From positions 13,324,716-13,388,715 of the forward strand of contig CP154954.1 of assembly GCA_039621445.1 (NCBI GenBank): a DNA stretch of 64,000 nt. The letters are read 5' to 3'. Source of the stretch: Euglena gracilis. Taxonomy: Eukaryota > Euglenida > Euglenophyceae > Euglenales. Both the position numbers and the translations under genes were made by a program. Shown one piece after another: positions 48,186 through 60,408 of the stretch. The notes beneath the pieces were generated by a model that had not been told where the DNA came from, did no database searches, and was given only the letters and a program-made list of their open reading frames with translations. Every line of letters begins with the position of its first letter. The stretch's first letter is position 1.

Positions 48186-49832
48186 CTGAAAATAGGAAAT
48201 AAATACGTTTCAAAATACGTTTTCACACATGTGTGAAAACCTGGGCGTAAAAGAAATTCAAACGCCTACCTACACAGATGTTGTGAAAACCGCTTGCAGA
48301 TGTGAATTCCCTGATCATGAAGCTGCAAATGTCGAGATCACACCTTCACTTGCAACCCATCGGGCAATCTTTCTCCCGGGCCCAACCCACCCATCCACTT
48401 TTTTGCTGTTGAGAAACCACACACCCATAACCCCAGGTGATCAACCCAGCCACCCACCCACCCACCCCAACGTCAGGCCAAAGTCCCGAAAAAAATTCCG
48501 GCACAGCCTTCAGCCTTAGTCTTGGACACCATACACAAAACAAAAAGCAAACTGCGCTGTCGATGCACCAGGAAACAGATCAAGCAAACAATTCAGAATG
48601 TCGAATCGGAGCAAGCACAAGAATGCAAAAAACAAACAGGAAATTGTTAAGATTTGGTGCAGGGAGGGAGGGAAACAACATGGCCACCCAAATTTGAAAA
48701 AGGTGTGAACATGAAATAGTTTCCTACCAGGAGCAAACTTTTTTTGCAGAAAACTAAAAAAAAATGAGAAAGAGAGGAAAATTCACCGAATAAAAGGCAA
48801 AAAAAATAATAAATAAACATGAAAAAATTAACAATGGCAAAATGCAAAGGTTGGATAGAAATTCTGACATTCCAATGTTCTCTTTTAAAGGGATAAATTT
48901 TTAATCTCTGGGTGAAAATTCTGTGCAGAAAAAATGACAATAAAAATGAACAGAAAACATGGGGAAATGAGCAAAAATCGAGAGAAAAAAAATGCAAAGC
49001 AATGCAAACAGCATTGGGTAATTAATTACATGAAATTTTGCAATACTTCAAGATTTTAAATTTTCATTTCATTTAAATTTTTCATCAAAAGTGGAAAAAA
49101 ACCAAAAAAAATGACAAATATGTGCACTTTGACAGGGGTAGAAAAATTCTGGCACTTTGTGCGGGTCATTGGGAATTTTTTCTACTAGTTAGGGCTGCTA
49201 GCAGACCCCCCTTTTGGGGAGCCCCTTAGATGTCAGATTGGCCGATTGGCTGGACAAGCCGTTGACAAAGGTGGGGGTGTTCTTCCGCTTTTTTTTTCTT
49301 TTGATCGTTGTGTGCAGTTTTTATGTTTCTGCGTTTTAAAATTCTGTATTCAGAATGGTCACCCAATTTGCACACACATTTTTGCTGGGGAACCTTCATA
49401 TTTTTTCATGCAAATTTGTGCGACCTCTTCAAAAATGTCTTCCATCCACATGGAGTACTCCGACGTCACCTGAAAAGATGTAGTCGGAGTGAACCATATC
49501 ATTTTAAGTGGGGAGTGACTTCCTGTAAGCCTTAACTCTTTTGGGGGGGGATCCCTCAATGGGGTTGCACACCGAGTACTTCCACAGGTTTGCCTTCTCC
49601 ACATCTCTACAAAGGGAGAGACACCGCACTCCTTAACAAAAGCAGAAGTCCTTCGCAGACCATGCGATGCATATCAGATAACAATAACGAGATCTCTGCT
49701 GACAAGGTGCTTTCCCGGATGTGCGTCAAGGCTGCTCACCCAAGAAAAGCAAGGGAAGAGATCAAGGAGGGGTTCAAGCGAGACAACCCAAGATGGGAGT
49801 CCGGGGTCCGGGGGCTGGTGGGGGGTCACTGA

Positions 49833-49862
49833 ACCCTAACCCTAACCCTAACCCTAACCCTG
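49833..49862. repeat. Interstitial telomere-like repeat (CCCTAA)n
   Basis: About five units of CCCTAA in a row, the complement of TTAGGG. Flanking DNA is ordinary intron-type sequence on both sides, so this is not a chromosome end. TTAGGG units also occur in the inverted repeat at 15947-16067. Confidence 0.95.
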
Positions 49863-49919
49863 ACAAGCAACCATGACCTTGGGTCCAGCATAGCCCTGCA
49901 TCACTGCATCGCGCTTGAA

Positions 49920-50610
49920 GCCTCTGGCGGGCTTCTTTTTGCCTTGTGCCATGGGTGCCTGCCACAGAACCCACACCACTCCCCCCCCAGGGGGGTCGGT
50001 TTGGGACCCCGGTGCGTTCAAACCAAGCTGAATTTCCCCTGAAAAATGGCATTTTCAGGCCCCCGGCTTCGGTACCAGGGGTGTGCTATAGCACTACCCA
50101 CCCCAAAACCCTAACCACGTGTTGGAATGGACACACTCAATGCAAAAAAAGGACTCGGGTATTGGGTCGCATACGGGCATTTTAAGTTGAAGTGGATACA
50201 GGCACCACCATGGGCCAGGCTTCTTTTTAAGAAAGTGCGCACCTCCCTAGGGAGGTGGGCAGGGCAGTACGAGAATCGGCCAAACAGCCAGGGTGGTGGG
50301 TGGGGGGGTTGACCCCCACCCCCTGCACAGGGGGGGGGGGGAGGTCGACCACCCCCACCTCCTCCCGTATTTCCAGGAGCACCAATTTTCGACCAAAGGC
50401 GCCAGGAAAAAAATGTTAAACAATCTTTGAAAATGCTGTGGTGGGTGGGGGGGTCGACCCCTCCCCACCAGGACTTCCACTCTTTCGACCCCCCAGGGGG
50501 TATCAACTCAGAACTGGATTGCCAAAATGGCCTGAAATGGCCCCGAAAAAGGTCTTCTCTGTTCCGAATCAGCACTGCTGGGGGAAATTTTTGAAGAACT
50601 CCTTGCAATG
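49920..50610. repeat. Partial copies of the MITE family
   Basis: 49928 reads CGGGCTTCTTTTTGCC and then the family's internal order (TGCCTGCC, C run, GGGGTCGGTTTGGGACC, GAAAAATGGCATTTTC, GTGCTATAGCACTACC) to about 50110. 50216 reads CAGGCTTCTTTTTAAG with no matching right end. Neither has an identifiable 8-bp duplication, so both look truncated or interrupted. No exon in 48186-53079 was supported. Confidence 0.65.
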
Positions 50611-51805
50611 GGGGGATTAGGTTCTGTCATTGTTGTTTGTTGTTGTCATCACTAAAATATTTGGCATACTATTTTTGTGTCAAGATGAGGCTGAATTATA
50701 ATGGTGTTTGAGAGAAGAATCGCACATGCAGGGGGGGGGGGGGGATGCGCTGGGCGGCCCTCGGAAAAAATGCGCAAAAATGCGCAAAAATGCGCAAAAA
50801 AAATGCGCAAAAAATGCGCTGAGTTTGTACATTCCTAAGGGAAAAAGGACTTAGAAAAATTTCCAACAATGAGCCCAAAATTCAACCAAAAACACCAAAA
50901 ACAGCTGAAATGAAGGCATTTTTGGCCAAAAAAAATGCATGAGCAAGGCGTCACTCTCTGTTCACCATAACCAACAATGTCAGCCATGGTGCCTCTTACT
51001 TGTGACCAGGGAGTAGGATTCGATGCGGGGTCTCTGAAAACCCTAGTGTCCTCATCATCATTGGATGAATACCCACACCTCATCACCCAAAGCTTTTTTC
51101 TTGAATATGGACAAAATGCCTCCAAAAAGTGTAAAAAAAGGTAGGAAAATGGAAAAAATGCACAAAAAAAATCTTTCAAAAAGGGGCAGAACAGAGCACA
51201 AATCAAACAACATAACTCAGCGTCAATGCAACATTGGTCAAGGAGCAATTTGATAATATACAATCAAAATCAAAAAAAAAACCAAAAATGAAACTGCAAC
51301 GTAAAAAAAGCCGGAAATTCTTAAAAAAAAAATGCGCGAAAAAATCGAAAAAAAATGCGCAAAAAAAAATGCGAAAAAATCCGGAAAATACGCAAAAAAA
51401 ATGCGCAAAAATGCGAAAAAAATGCGAAACGCATTTCCCCCCCTGCACATGTTGATCAGGCACAAGCAACGGTTTAGAGTAACCCCCCCCCAAATAATGC
51501 CACCCCAGGGTATTATTTTTTTTCGCCCGAAGTCCCGGCCCGAGGGGGGGGGGGGGTATTATTTGGGTGGAGGGTTTATCAACATCTTGATTACTGCCAA
51601 TGCTGTTATCAATGTATTTCCATCCCTTATTTAATCCATCTGTCAGGTCGTTTATTCATTTGCATGGTCCGGCTGCTGCACAATCACACCTGTCATACAT
51701 CGCTGACAAACGAACTCGTAGTGCACCGGCATCACTGCAAAATCAAAATTGAATCGACAAAATAAAACCTCAAAACAATCTGGATTGTTGATGAGGGGCT
51801 CAGCT

Positions 51806-52822
51806 GTCCCCAGCAGGCTTTTGCTTAAGGACCCGGGGGGGGGGGGGGGCAAGGCTAGCCAATCGGCTAGACACAGGAAAAAGTGGACTAGCTAGACCCC
51901 CCTCCCCCCCCGGGGGGGGGGGGGGGGGGGGGTCCGGGGGTCCCCCCGACTGGAAAAAAATTTTCCTCCGGCGCTGCGCGCCAGAGGAAAAATGAGGTTT
52001 TTAACAGGTTTTTGGCTGATTTTGTTCCAAGAATTCCCAAAAATGGCCAAAAACGGGCATTTTTGGCCATTTTTGGGGGTCCCCAAAAAAAATTCGGCGC
52101 TTTGCACCGGTCACTGGAAAAAAAATTTCCACTAGCTAGCCCGGGGGGGTCGGGTGGCAGGTCGGGACCCAAAATTTTGAAAAAATTTTTTTCGCTCAAA
52201 AACACTTTTTTTCACTTCAGAACATCAAAAAAGGTGTTTTTTTTGGCGAAAAAAAATTTTCCGACCCGGACCCCCCCCCATGCCCCCCCTGGGTCCACCC
52301 ACTAGCCAAATTTGGACTAGCTGCAGTCCAGCCCCCCCCCCAGGGTTCGATATAAGGACAGGTGGGGGGGGGGGGTGGTCCGGACCCCCCCCTGCGGGCC
52401 AGAAGGGGGGGGGTGGGGGGACACCCCCCCCACCTAAACAGTGGCGCGGTCTGGGAGACCGAATTTCGGCCCGGCGCAAAGCGCCGGGCCAAAATTTTTT
52501 GACCCCCCAAAACGACCAAAAGTGCCATTTTGGGCACTTTTTGGGCAAAAATGTGCCAAAAAATGCAAAAAAAATTCGGCGCAAAGCGCCGGAGGAAAAA
52601 ATTGACCCTTTTTGGGGGGGTCCCGGGTACCCCCCGAGGGTCGGTCCGGACCCCCCTGGCAGGTGGGGGGGGGGGTGGTCCGGACCCCACCCCCCCGCGG
52701 GCCAGGAGGGGGGGGGGCGGGGGGGGACACCCCCCCACCTAAACCATGTACGCCCTCCTCATATCAAACCCTGCCCCCCCGGGGGGGTACTGCAATCCCT
52801 TAAGCAAAAGCCTGGTCCCCAG
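51806..52822. mobile_element. TIR element with perfect 8-bp duplication (copy 2, with internal expansion)
   Basis: Body 51814-52814 (1001 bp). The left end is CAGGCTTTTGCTTAAGG, the right end CCCTTAAGCAAAAGCCTG. The flanks GTCCCCAG at 51806-51813 and 52815-52822 are identical. The left half and the short middle match the 421-bp element at 43154-43574. Extra DNA lies at about 52140-52300 and 52345-52790, including two more GGCGCAAAGCGCCGG hairpins. No convincing ORF. Confidence 0.92.
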
Positions 52823-53039
52823 TGATGTGTCATGGGAAGTTTGCCAGGTCCATTCACATTCACATTCACAAAATTTGAACGAAAGTGCCATTCTGGCACG
52901 ATCTGCCCAAAATTGCGACTGTCTGACAAAAACATCAGCATCTTGAGTTTTCTGTCCCCAACAAACAACGCACACATCAAAGATACACCCAGTTTGCATT
53001 TTGAATGCACAAAAAATTTTAAAATCTTCTACAGAACGG

Positions 53040-53041
<2 letters not shown>

Positions 53042-53079
<38 letters not shown>
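53042..53079. repeat. CA dinucleotide microsatellite
   Basis: About 18 CA units immediately 3' (on the minus strand) of the candidate exon at 53080-53144. Confidence 0.95.
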
Positions 53080-53081
<2 letters not shown>

Positions 53082-53144
53082 GTTGTCTGAGAGCATCACT
53101 AAGGGCAGATCGAGGTCAGTGGGAGGCAAATCAACAGAGGGGAC
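53080..53144 (-). CDS. Possible short exon next to a CA-repeat
   Basis: 65 nt between GTGCAG/GTCCCC and CAACAG/GTGTGT, reading about 21 residues including SVDLPPTDLDLPLVMLSDN. The donor GT is the first base pair of a pure GT repeat on this strand (CA on +), so the donor may simply be microsatellite sequence. Phase does not fit directly to the exon at 53572-53656. Weak candidate. Confidence 0.3.
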
Positions 53145-53571
53145 CTGCACCCCCGTCATCAACCCCAGTTTGCCCGACTTTGCTGCGAGTTTGAAAAGGC
53201 AAATATGGCAAACGTTCAACGTTCATATGCACATACAGCAAGGTTTCATCACACAGTAATTCATCCACACGATGAAAATGACCACCAACCAAAACTAGAA
53301 AGGCGACCTTGTCTCCATTCTCAAATATCCACAAAATAGGAGGTCTCCTTCAAATGCCCATTTCTTATGACTCAATCATTCGACGATTAGTGACTGTGCA
53401 AATATTGTCTGAGTCAAATTAACTGAACCCATCTCCCCAACCTGGAAGTAAAAATTCAATACAAATCAACAGGTAGATTGAATTGAAATGGCCCTTTTTC
53501 CTTCTTTGCCATTTGGAAGACTTTAATTGCCAAAGATGAGGATCGTTGGGGTCAGTGCTCAACAGACATAC

Positions 53572-53656
53572 TCAGAAAATGGATTGTGAGGTCGCACAGG
53601 CGGTCTGCCATATGGAACGTGACCGACCAGCCCATAGGTCCCAAGGTTGGAACAGC
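53572..53656 (-). CDS. Possible exon: C2-like strand
   Basis: 85 nt between TTTTCAG/GCTG and CTGA/GTATGT. The phase-0 reading gives 28 residues with GWSVTFHMADRLCDLTIHFL, an alternating hydrophobic pattern resembling the PxWNExFxF ... DLTIxVxD strands of C2 domains. The classical acidic loop-3 residues are not visible here and may lie in the following exon. Borders are conventional on both sides. It would belong to a second C2 domain preceding the membrane block. Confidence 0.45.
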
Positions 53657-55714
53657 CTGAAAATGGGGGGGAGGGGCGACGTGTGACAGAAATTTGTTGT
53701 GCAGACAAACAATCAATTGGCACCCACCCACCCACCCATCCTGTGCCCACAAACTCCCACCAACCTCAGAGGACCCACCGACCACGTCTGGAGGTCACTT
53801 TTCAAAGAACCAGTCAGCCACGTTTTGAAACCAGCAACCCGCCCACCCCCCTCCTGGCAGGATGTCAGTTGCTCTGGCAGGGGGGGGGGGGGGGGGACTG
53901 CACACGGGCTGGTCAAAAAACTGCACTGCAAAAAACTGCATAAAACTGCATAAAACTGCAAAAAAACTGCACTTCAACAAAAAATAGCAAGCTGAAATGG
54001 TGTGCATATGCAAAACAACGTAAATTGCGACCACATGAGCACGCCCCAATTCACCTAACTTTTTTTTGCACGGCACTGGAGCTGATGACGATAAAAATGG
54101 AAAGAAAAAAATCAAGGTACACTGTGCATGGTTTTTCCTGCACTGAAATGCAACTCATGTGTTTGGATGCCGGGTCACAATGGTTTTCCTGCAACGAAAC
54201 TTGTACCAACTGTGCCTACAAAGATGCCAAACGGTTTGCTTTCTAAATGTGGAAAAAGTGCACTTTTATCCATACACAGAAATTTTCAATGCTTTCATTT
54301 CTTGCAGGGGCTGTTCAGTTTGGAACTTTCGGTCCATCACCTGGTGAAATTTCCCCAAGATGGAAAAAAAAACAACCATCGCAAACTCTGAGCATTGCCT
54401 TTAGAGGATTGCCAAATGGTCTACAACCTGGGAATTTCTTGCAAATACGAAAGAACTTCTTGCTGTTTGAAGCATTTGGCTTGTGTGACATTTGGCCACA
54501 ATGCTTGGGGCAAGACGCAATTCTTCTTCAGGAGCTTTGCGCCTCCACGAATTTCGAAATCCTCAACCCCAACTTCAACCAAAACCCGCACAAAAATTTT
54601 TTTTGAATTTAAACCCTCCCACTTATAACCCCCCCCCCCCACTTACTAACCCCCCCTCGGGCTGACCAACCAAACCGGGACTTATAAACCCCCCCCTTCG
54701 GGGAAGAAAAATGAAAACCGCCGGGAACGATTTTTTCGGCCGCAAACCACCCAAAAACTGATTTTTTGGCATTTTTTTTGAGATCGACCATCATCAAAAA
54801 TGCCATTTTTGACCAAATTTGCAAAAAAAATTGCCAATTTGGGAGGGTTTCGGGGTCATTTTTGGGGTTCAGATTTTCACCAACAATTCCGGGACTTATA
54901 ACCCCCCCCCCACCTATAAACCCCCCCCCCTGCGGCCGACCAACCAAACCGGATCCTACTAACCCCGGGGGGTTTATAAGTGGGGGGGGGGGTTAGTCCC
55001 TAGGAATCCCAACGTAAGTAGTTGAATCTGCTCAGGAGTGTGCAAAATTATGCTTGCCAAAATAAGCATTGTGACATCTGTCACCACAGGTTGGAGATGG
55101 AACAATTTTGGTTGGGGAGTAATTGTGGTCTTGTCACCGAAACAATCTGTTTTTTTTTTGGAATGGTGGATACAACAATCTCTGTTGCATTACAGCCGGC
55201 AGACACAATTGTTGGACCCCGCTGGACATTTTCGTTGGCCCCCGCTGGGCAGGAAATGGGAGACTGGGGGACTTTTCTGTAGAGCCCCCGGGGACACAAA
55301 TAGAAAACCCCCCGGCCCATGAAGCTTAGGCCACTTTTTGCAGGGAAACCCGTCTGAAACCTGGAACTGAAAATTCCACGGCAGACGCTGCGATTCAAAT
55401 GAAATTAGGGGAATGTCTTTGAGAGTCTGCGTATTGATCATCTTCCACCCAAAAGGTGGGGCTAAGCTACAACTCCCAAAATGTCACAAATGTGGAAGGC
55501 AGAGGGATCATCCAGTAACTCCTCCGAAGCTGTTCCACACTGTCTCTCATTACAATGCCACACATTCACATTGATGACCAAACTTTCTATCTATAAATTA
55601 AATTTTTCTGAAGCAACCTTTCTTGGTAGCAATGAACATTCCCTAAACATTGCAACTGTGGTTTGTGTCCATGTTTGAACAAATATGCAAAAAACATAAC
55701 CTTCAAGCTTACCC

Positions 55715-55915
55715 CCCCCCTATTTGGCTAATGGCCGGGCTCCTTCGGACCCCCAATTAGCCAATTAGGGGGGGGGGACAATTAGGGGGGGGGGGGTTAC
55801 CCCGGCCAATGGCCAATAAGCCTGACCCCCCCCCTAATTGGCCAATGGACGGTCCAACGGGACCCCCAATTAGCCAATTGGGGGGGGGGGGCAATTAGGG
55901 GGGGGGGGGGGGTAA
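55715..55915. repeat. CCCCCCTAATTGGCC inverted repeats
   Basis: Four alternating copies of CCCCCCTAATTGGC-like sequence and its complement with C/G runs, able to form hairpins. Similar sequence recurs at 56570-56620 and 59090-59120. No coding potential. Confidence 0.8.
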
Positions 55916-56376
55916 ACAGCTTCGTGTCTACTGCGCATCATGCAAAGCAAGAGGCAACAGCGGCTGTGACGGGGTACACAGCTTTTCAAAAGCACTAAAC
56001 TGACCTTAATTTAGATCATGTGAAAATACAATGTACAGCTTCTTATGGGTCATTTAACAGAACAGGTGGTCTCTTTGCCGACCAACATCCAAAACACTCT
56101 CTCCACTTTTACGAATGTCACCATCTTTTCACAAATGTTTCTCAAAAAAAAAGCTGTTTGTTCCATCACCAGGTGAGCTGGGACACAGGCTGAATGATAT
56201 GATGCGCTTTTAGGAATTACAAACCGATCAGGTTGGCGAATGTCCAATATCGTTCACTCAAAGGGCTTGTTTCAGACCTTTCTGTTGTGTGAATCCGAAA
56301 ACTGCTGCAGTGTGGAAAAAAAAAAGCATTTGGTAAAGGTCTGGCCTGCTCCTCCCAGCCTTCTCCATCCACTCAC

Positions 56377-56464
56377 TCTTATCACAATAGTATGGACCCA
56401 GCATGTCCACAACGGGCACCTTCTCAGTGTGGGTTTCAAATTCTTCAAAATCAAGATGTCCTCC
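56377..56464 (-). CDS. Possible exon of unknown function
   Basis: 88 nt with conventional borders (ACCAG/GGAGG at the start, AAGA/GTGAGT at the end) encoding 29 residues that include FEEFETHTEKVPVVDMLGP. The acidic, balanced composition is unlike surrounding translated noise. I do not recognise a motif; it may be a C2 edge or linker. Entry phase is 0 and exit phase 1. Evidence is only the open frame plus two good splice borders. Confidence 0.4.
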
Positions 56465-56654
56465 CTGGTTTTTTTTCCACTCACCTCAGTGAAAAAAAGC
56501 TTTCCGGTTCATTTTTATCAAGGTTAAATTGATTTGACCATTCTTAAATAACGTGATCCCCCCTATTTGTCCCTCCCCCCCCAATTGGCCTGAGCCCAAT
56601 TGGCCAATTAGGGGGCGGCGGGGGTACTCATTTCTATACAAAAATCGACCGGCA

Positions 56655-56760
56655 CTAACAGATTCAGCAGGGGCGCCGGGCGCGAGCGAGCGAAGTGAGC
56701 CGCCCGGCGCCCCTGCTGAATCTGTTAGCCCAGACAAAAACCTATATTGTCTGGGCCCGA
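56655..56760. repeat. Two adjacent perfect hairpins
   Basis: The first hairpin has arms of about 27 bp starting TAACAGATTCAGCAGGGGCG, with a short GC-rich loop rich in GAGC. The second follows at once, CCCAGACAA...TTGTCTGGG around an 8-10 bp loop. Together they span about 100 bp. Not part of any exon. Confidence 0.9.
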
Positions 56761-56835
56761 CGCCTGTCTTGATATTCATTCGACCGAACCGCCTGGACGG
56801 AAATATGGTCAAAAAAGGGGTTTTTGGCCCATTAA

Positions 56836-56965
56836 CGGGCGCCTGAATGGAAATCGACTGCCATAAACGGGCGCCTGAATGGAAATCGACCGACATAAAC
56901 GGGCGCCTGAATGGAAATCGACTGACATAAAAGGGCGCCTGAATAGAAATCGACTGACATAAACG
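56836..56965. repeat. About 33-bp tandem repeat (array 1)
   Basis: Four to five copies of a unit containing ACGGGCGCCTGAATGGAAAT followed by CGACTGACATAA. A second array of the same unit lies at about 57650-57772. The reading frames through them (repeating SRFPFRRPFMSVD-type residues) are repeat artefacts. Confidence 0.92.
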
Positions 56966-57154
56966 GATTCTGATGTCTTGGAAATCGACCAACCTTTTGT
57001 TTCCTTTTTTGAATGCCTTTTTGTTCCGTTTTGGGACATTTTAAGTTTCATCCTGAAATCCGTTAATGTCGACCAACCTTTTGTTCCTTTTTTTTCGGAA
57101 TGCTTTTTTCTTCCATTTTGAAAAAAACAATCTCTATATCAAGAACTGTGTCTT

Positions 57155-57246
57155 AAACGCAGACTCTGACCTGAGTCTGCGTTTCGAAACGCAGAAACAG
57201 ACTCAGCGTTTCGAAACACAGACTCAGGTCAGAGTCTGCGTTTTTT
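57155..57246. repeat. Compound inverted repeat of a GCAGACTC motif
   Basis: AACGCAGACTCTGACCTGAG and its complement flank an internal pair of GTTTCGAAACGCAG sequences. The whole 90-bp block can fold as nested hairpins. No coding role seen. Confidence 0.88.
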
Positions 57247-57796
57247 TAGAAACATAGATTTTGACCAAAGCCATGTTGCTATGAACACAGCCTTGCAATA
57301 GAATAGAATTGCAATGCAGGCGTCGAGCCCAGAAAATAGGTTTAACATTGCCAAATCACTCCTCACCTGAAAGCTTTTCTTTCAGATGACCAGTGATGAC
57401 AACTGGTTCAGGACAAATTTGCCGAAAGCTTTTTCTGAAGTTCCAGAAAATGATAATCTTAAGTACCGTCCTTCTGTCTGTTCCATCCAAAGTTCAGCCA
57501 GCTGTGATCACCTGACCACAAAATTTGGTTTTTGTCTGGTCCATAATGCCTCCACAACCCCATAGGACCAAAAATGTAGAAAAAAAAGGGAAATCCAAAA
57601 TGTCCAAAAAGTCACTAAAAATTCCCAATCTGACCAGCAACAGATTTCAATGGAATGGAAATCGACCGACATAAACGGGCGCCTGAATGGAAATCGACCG
57701 ACATAAACGGGCGCCTGAATGGAAATCGACCGACATAAACGGGTGCCTGAATGGAAATCGACTGACATAAACAATTTCTGATACAAAAACTGTGTC

Positions 57797-57960
57797 CAGA
57801 ACGCCGGTTCGGGCGTGAAGCCGTGTTCCAGAACGCCGGTTCGGGCGGCAGCCCGAACCGGCGTTCTGGAACACGGCTTCACGCCCGAACCGGCGTTCTG
57901 GACACAGTTGTTGAAACCGTGGATTAGGGGCTCTGGCTTCACGCCCGAACCGGCGTTCAA
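57797..57960. repeat. GAACGCCGGTTCGGGC palindrome family
   Basis: Three to four alternating copies of CCAGAACGCCGGTTCGGGC and its complement, forming near-perfect hairpins. The family recurs at 58852-58942. Possible remnant ends of a transposon family. The intervals 56465-60209 and 60493-62980 show no supported exon. Confidence 0.88.
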
Positions 57961-60209
57961 GGAATCCAGGCCAATTTCGCCCTAAATACCCATTTTTTTG
58001 AACCTTTTTGAGCATTTTTGACCTCCTTTGGGCGAATGGCGATGTCGATCGGCCGATTGAAGTTTTCACAAATGTGATGCCATGTTTCCCATCAATCGAA
58101 AGCTCTTCTCAAGGGCTTTTGACAGATGGCCACAGGATTCAGCAATAATGCACACAGCGCTTCTTTTCAGCAATCATGTATTCCAAAAATTTGACATCCT
58201 GATTTGTGAAATCCCACAACTCAGGTGCCATACGGCATATAAATCGAAAGCTCTCCCCATATGCTTTCGTTTGGTGCCCTTAGAACTCAGCCACACTGCA
58301 TAGCGCTCTGAAAATTGCCGATCGCATGTTCCGACCCTTTTCGCAAATTCCAAAATCCACTGTGCACCTGCTATGGGGGGTTGGTACACCGTCCCCCCCC
58401 TCTCTCCGAGGGGCTCGCCATGCTATTTACCCCCCCCTCTTCCTAGCCGGACCCCCTCGCCACGCCACCCAACACATTTTTCATTCTGCAACCATGGCAC
58501 ACCCCTCCCTCCCCCCCATCCGAGACCCCCTCGCCACGCCATTTTCCCGCCATTTCCCCCCCCCTATTTGGACCCCCCCGCCACGTCGTACCAACCCCCC
58601 CATGTTGCCCATCGATAGCCCTTCTCGAGGGCTTTCAGCAGATGGCCTTAGATTTCAGCCGTGCTGCATGGTATTATATTTCAGAAATTCCCAAAATTTG
58701 ACCAAATGGAAATTGTTGCACAAAATACCCCAATTTCTGGCCAAATACCCCCCGAAAAATGCTCAGATATGATTGATATGATTGCCACATGTCTAAAAAC
58801 CATTTTGGACACTTTTTGGCACTTCTATTTTGGGTCCCCTAGACGCCGTCTTCCCGCCCGAACCGGCGTTCTGGACGCCGGTTCGGCGCAAAATTTTCTG
58901 CGCCGAACCGGCGTCCAGAACGCCGGTTCGGGCGTGAAGCCAGAGCCCCAATACACGGTTTCAGCCTGAAATCCATTAATGTCAGTAGAATTTCAAGACA
59001 GGCGTCGGGCCCAGAAAATAGGTTTTAAAGGAAAATGCCTTAGAACAAAAAATGCCTTTCCAGTCGGGGCTTCACAACTGGAAACCTAATTGTCCCCCCC
59101 CCAACTGGCCAAACAGGGGGGGGGGGTAAATGGTATGTAAAACCAAAAAAACCGATGTTTTTTAACCCGGCGTTGGGGTTGGAGTTCTTTTCACTGCTTG
59201 GGGTTGGAGTTCTTTTGTTCAGCAGTGGGCAACATGTGGGCAAAAATTAAAAGGTGACAAGCAAGAAAAAAATTGGGTCACTTGTCAAACAAGAAAACAG
59301 TCTGTAATGGGTGGGGTGGGAAAGGGTCAAGCAGTGACATTGTCAGCACAACCCACAGGCATGAGGTAAACAAAACTGTAAGAACGGAAAGGGGGAAAAA
59401 AATCACGAGTCCCGCACAGAGTGTCCACGCGGGCTCAACGAAAATGTCCATGGGGGCCTAAACCTCTTGTCCATTGGGGACCAATAATGGTGTCCACGGG
59501 GGTTCTTGGGGAGGTGTCCGCGAAGGACAACAAAACTTGTCCAAAAGGGATGTTCATTTTGTCCGAAATTCCCAACTCGGGTGTCCGCTAGCTGTAAGAG
59601 GCAAGGCAGTTGGCAAGGCGGTTGGGGGCAAGACAACTGGTGGGATAACTGTAGACAACACATAGGTAGACAACACAACTCATGAACAGATGATGCTTTC
59701 TTGAGAAACACCCTTCAAACATTTTATCCAGCACCAAAAAAATAAACACCTCAGGATTCTCAAAACTGGGAAAAAACTGCAAAAAAAACTGCACGTGTGC
59801 CGTTTTTTCAGAAAAAAAAAGCTGCAAAAAAAACTGCAAAAAAAACCCAAAATGTGAAAACTGCAAAAAAAAAAAAAACTGAAAAAACTGCACGGTGCAT
59901 ATTTTCCCCCTCCCAGTTGCTCTGGCCACTCACGCCAAAGTGACCCAAAATCCAATCATATTTACCATTTTCCAAAAAATATATATATGGCACCTTCGGC
60001 CAGGACGTACACATTCGGCCATTTTTGACCAACGGTCCGATGGTTGACGCCCCCCCCCCCCCCCGGGGTCTGGATGCAAAAAAAAACCAATCAACCACCG
60101 CCGCCTTGAGGGGGGGGGGTCGGACATAAACTGGTTTACTCAGGAAACCAGCCAAAAAAATACAAGATGTCTGGGCGTTCATCTGTTGAGGGAGGGGGCG
60201 AGGGTTAAC

Positions 60210-60298
60210 CTGTGCACGGCCGGTGTCGGTGGCAGTGCAATGCACGACCACCTTGGGGAAGCCATGAGGCAAGGGACCTCGTCCATGCCGATGCCCGC
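60210..60298 (-). CDS. Possible exon: next part of the N-terminal C2 domain
   Basis: Bounded by TCCAG/GCGGG and CACAG/GTTAAC, so both borders are conventional. In the phase left by the previous candidate exon it reads 29 residues with SPRWSCIAL, comparable with the NPxWNE strand of C2 domains. A second frame is also open, so the phase match with the exon at 60409-60492 is the main reason for this reading. It leaves phase 2, which the next candidate does not accept, so at least one further exon is expected between here and 56.4 kb. Confidence 0.35.
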
Positions 60299-60408
60299 CT
60301 GGAGTCCAAGAAGGCTGGAAATGAAATGGCACAGCCCAGAAAAAAAGTGCAAACCGTTTAAACTGCAAAAAAAATACAGGAGGTAAAATACAAACATTTG
60401 GGACCAAC

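Noticed and set aside
49833-49862. Chromosome end
   Set aside because: Only about five repeat units, with normal sequence continuing on both sides.
54025-54246. Plus-strand Cys-rich ORF
   Set aside because: Short, no motif beyond scattered Cys, overlapping other open frames; no supporting context.
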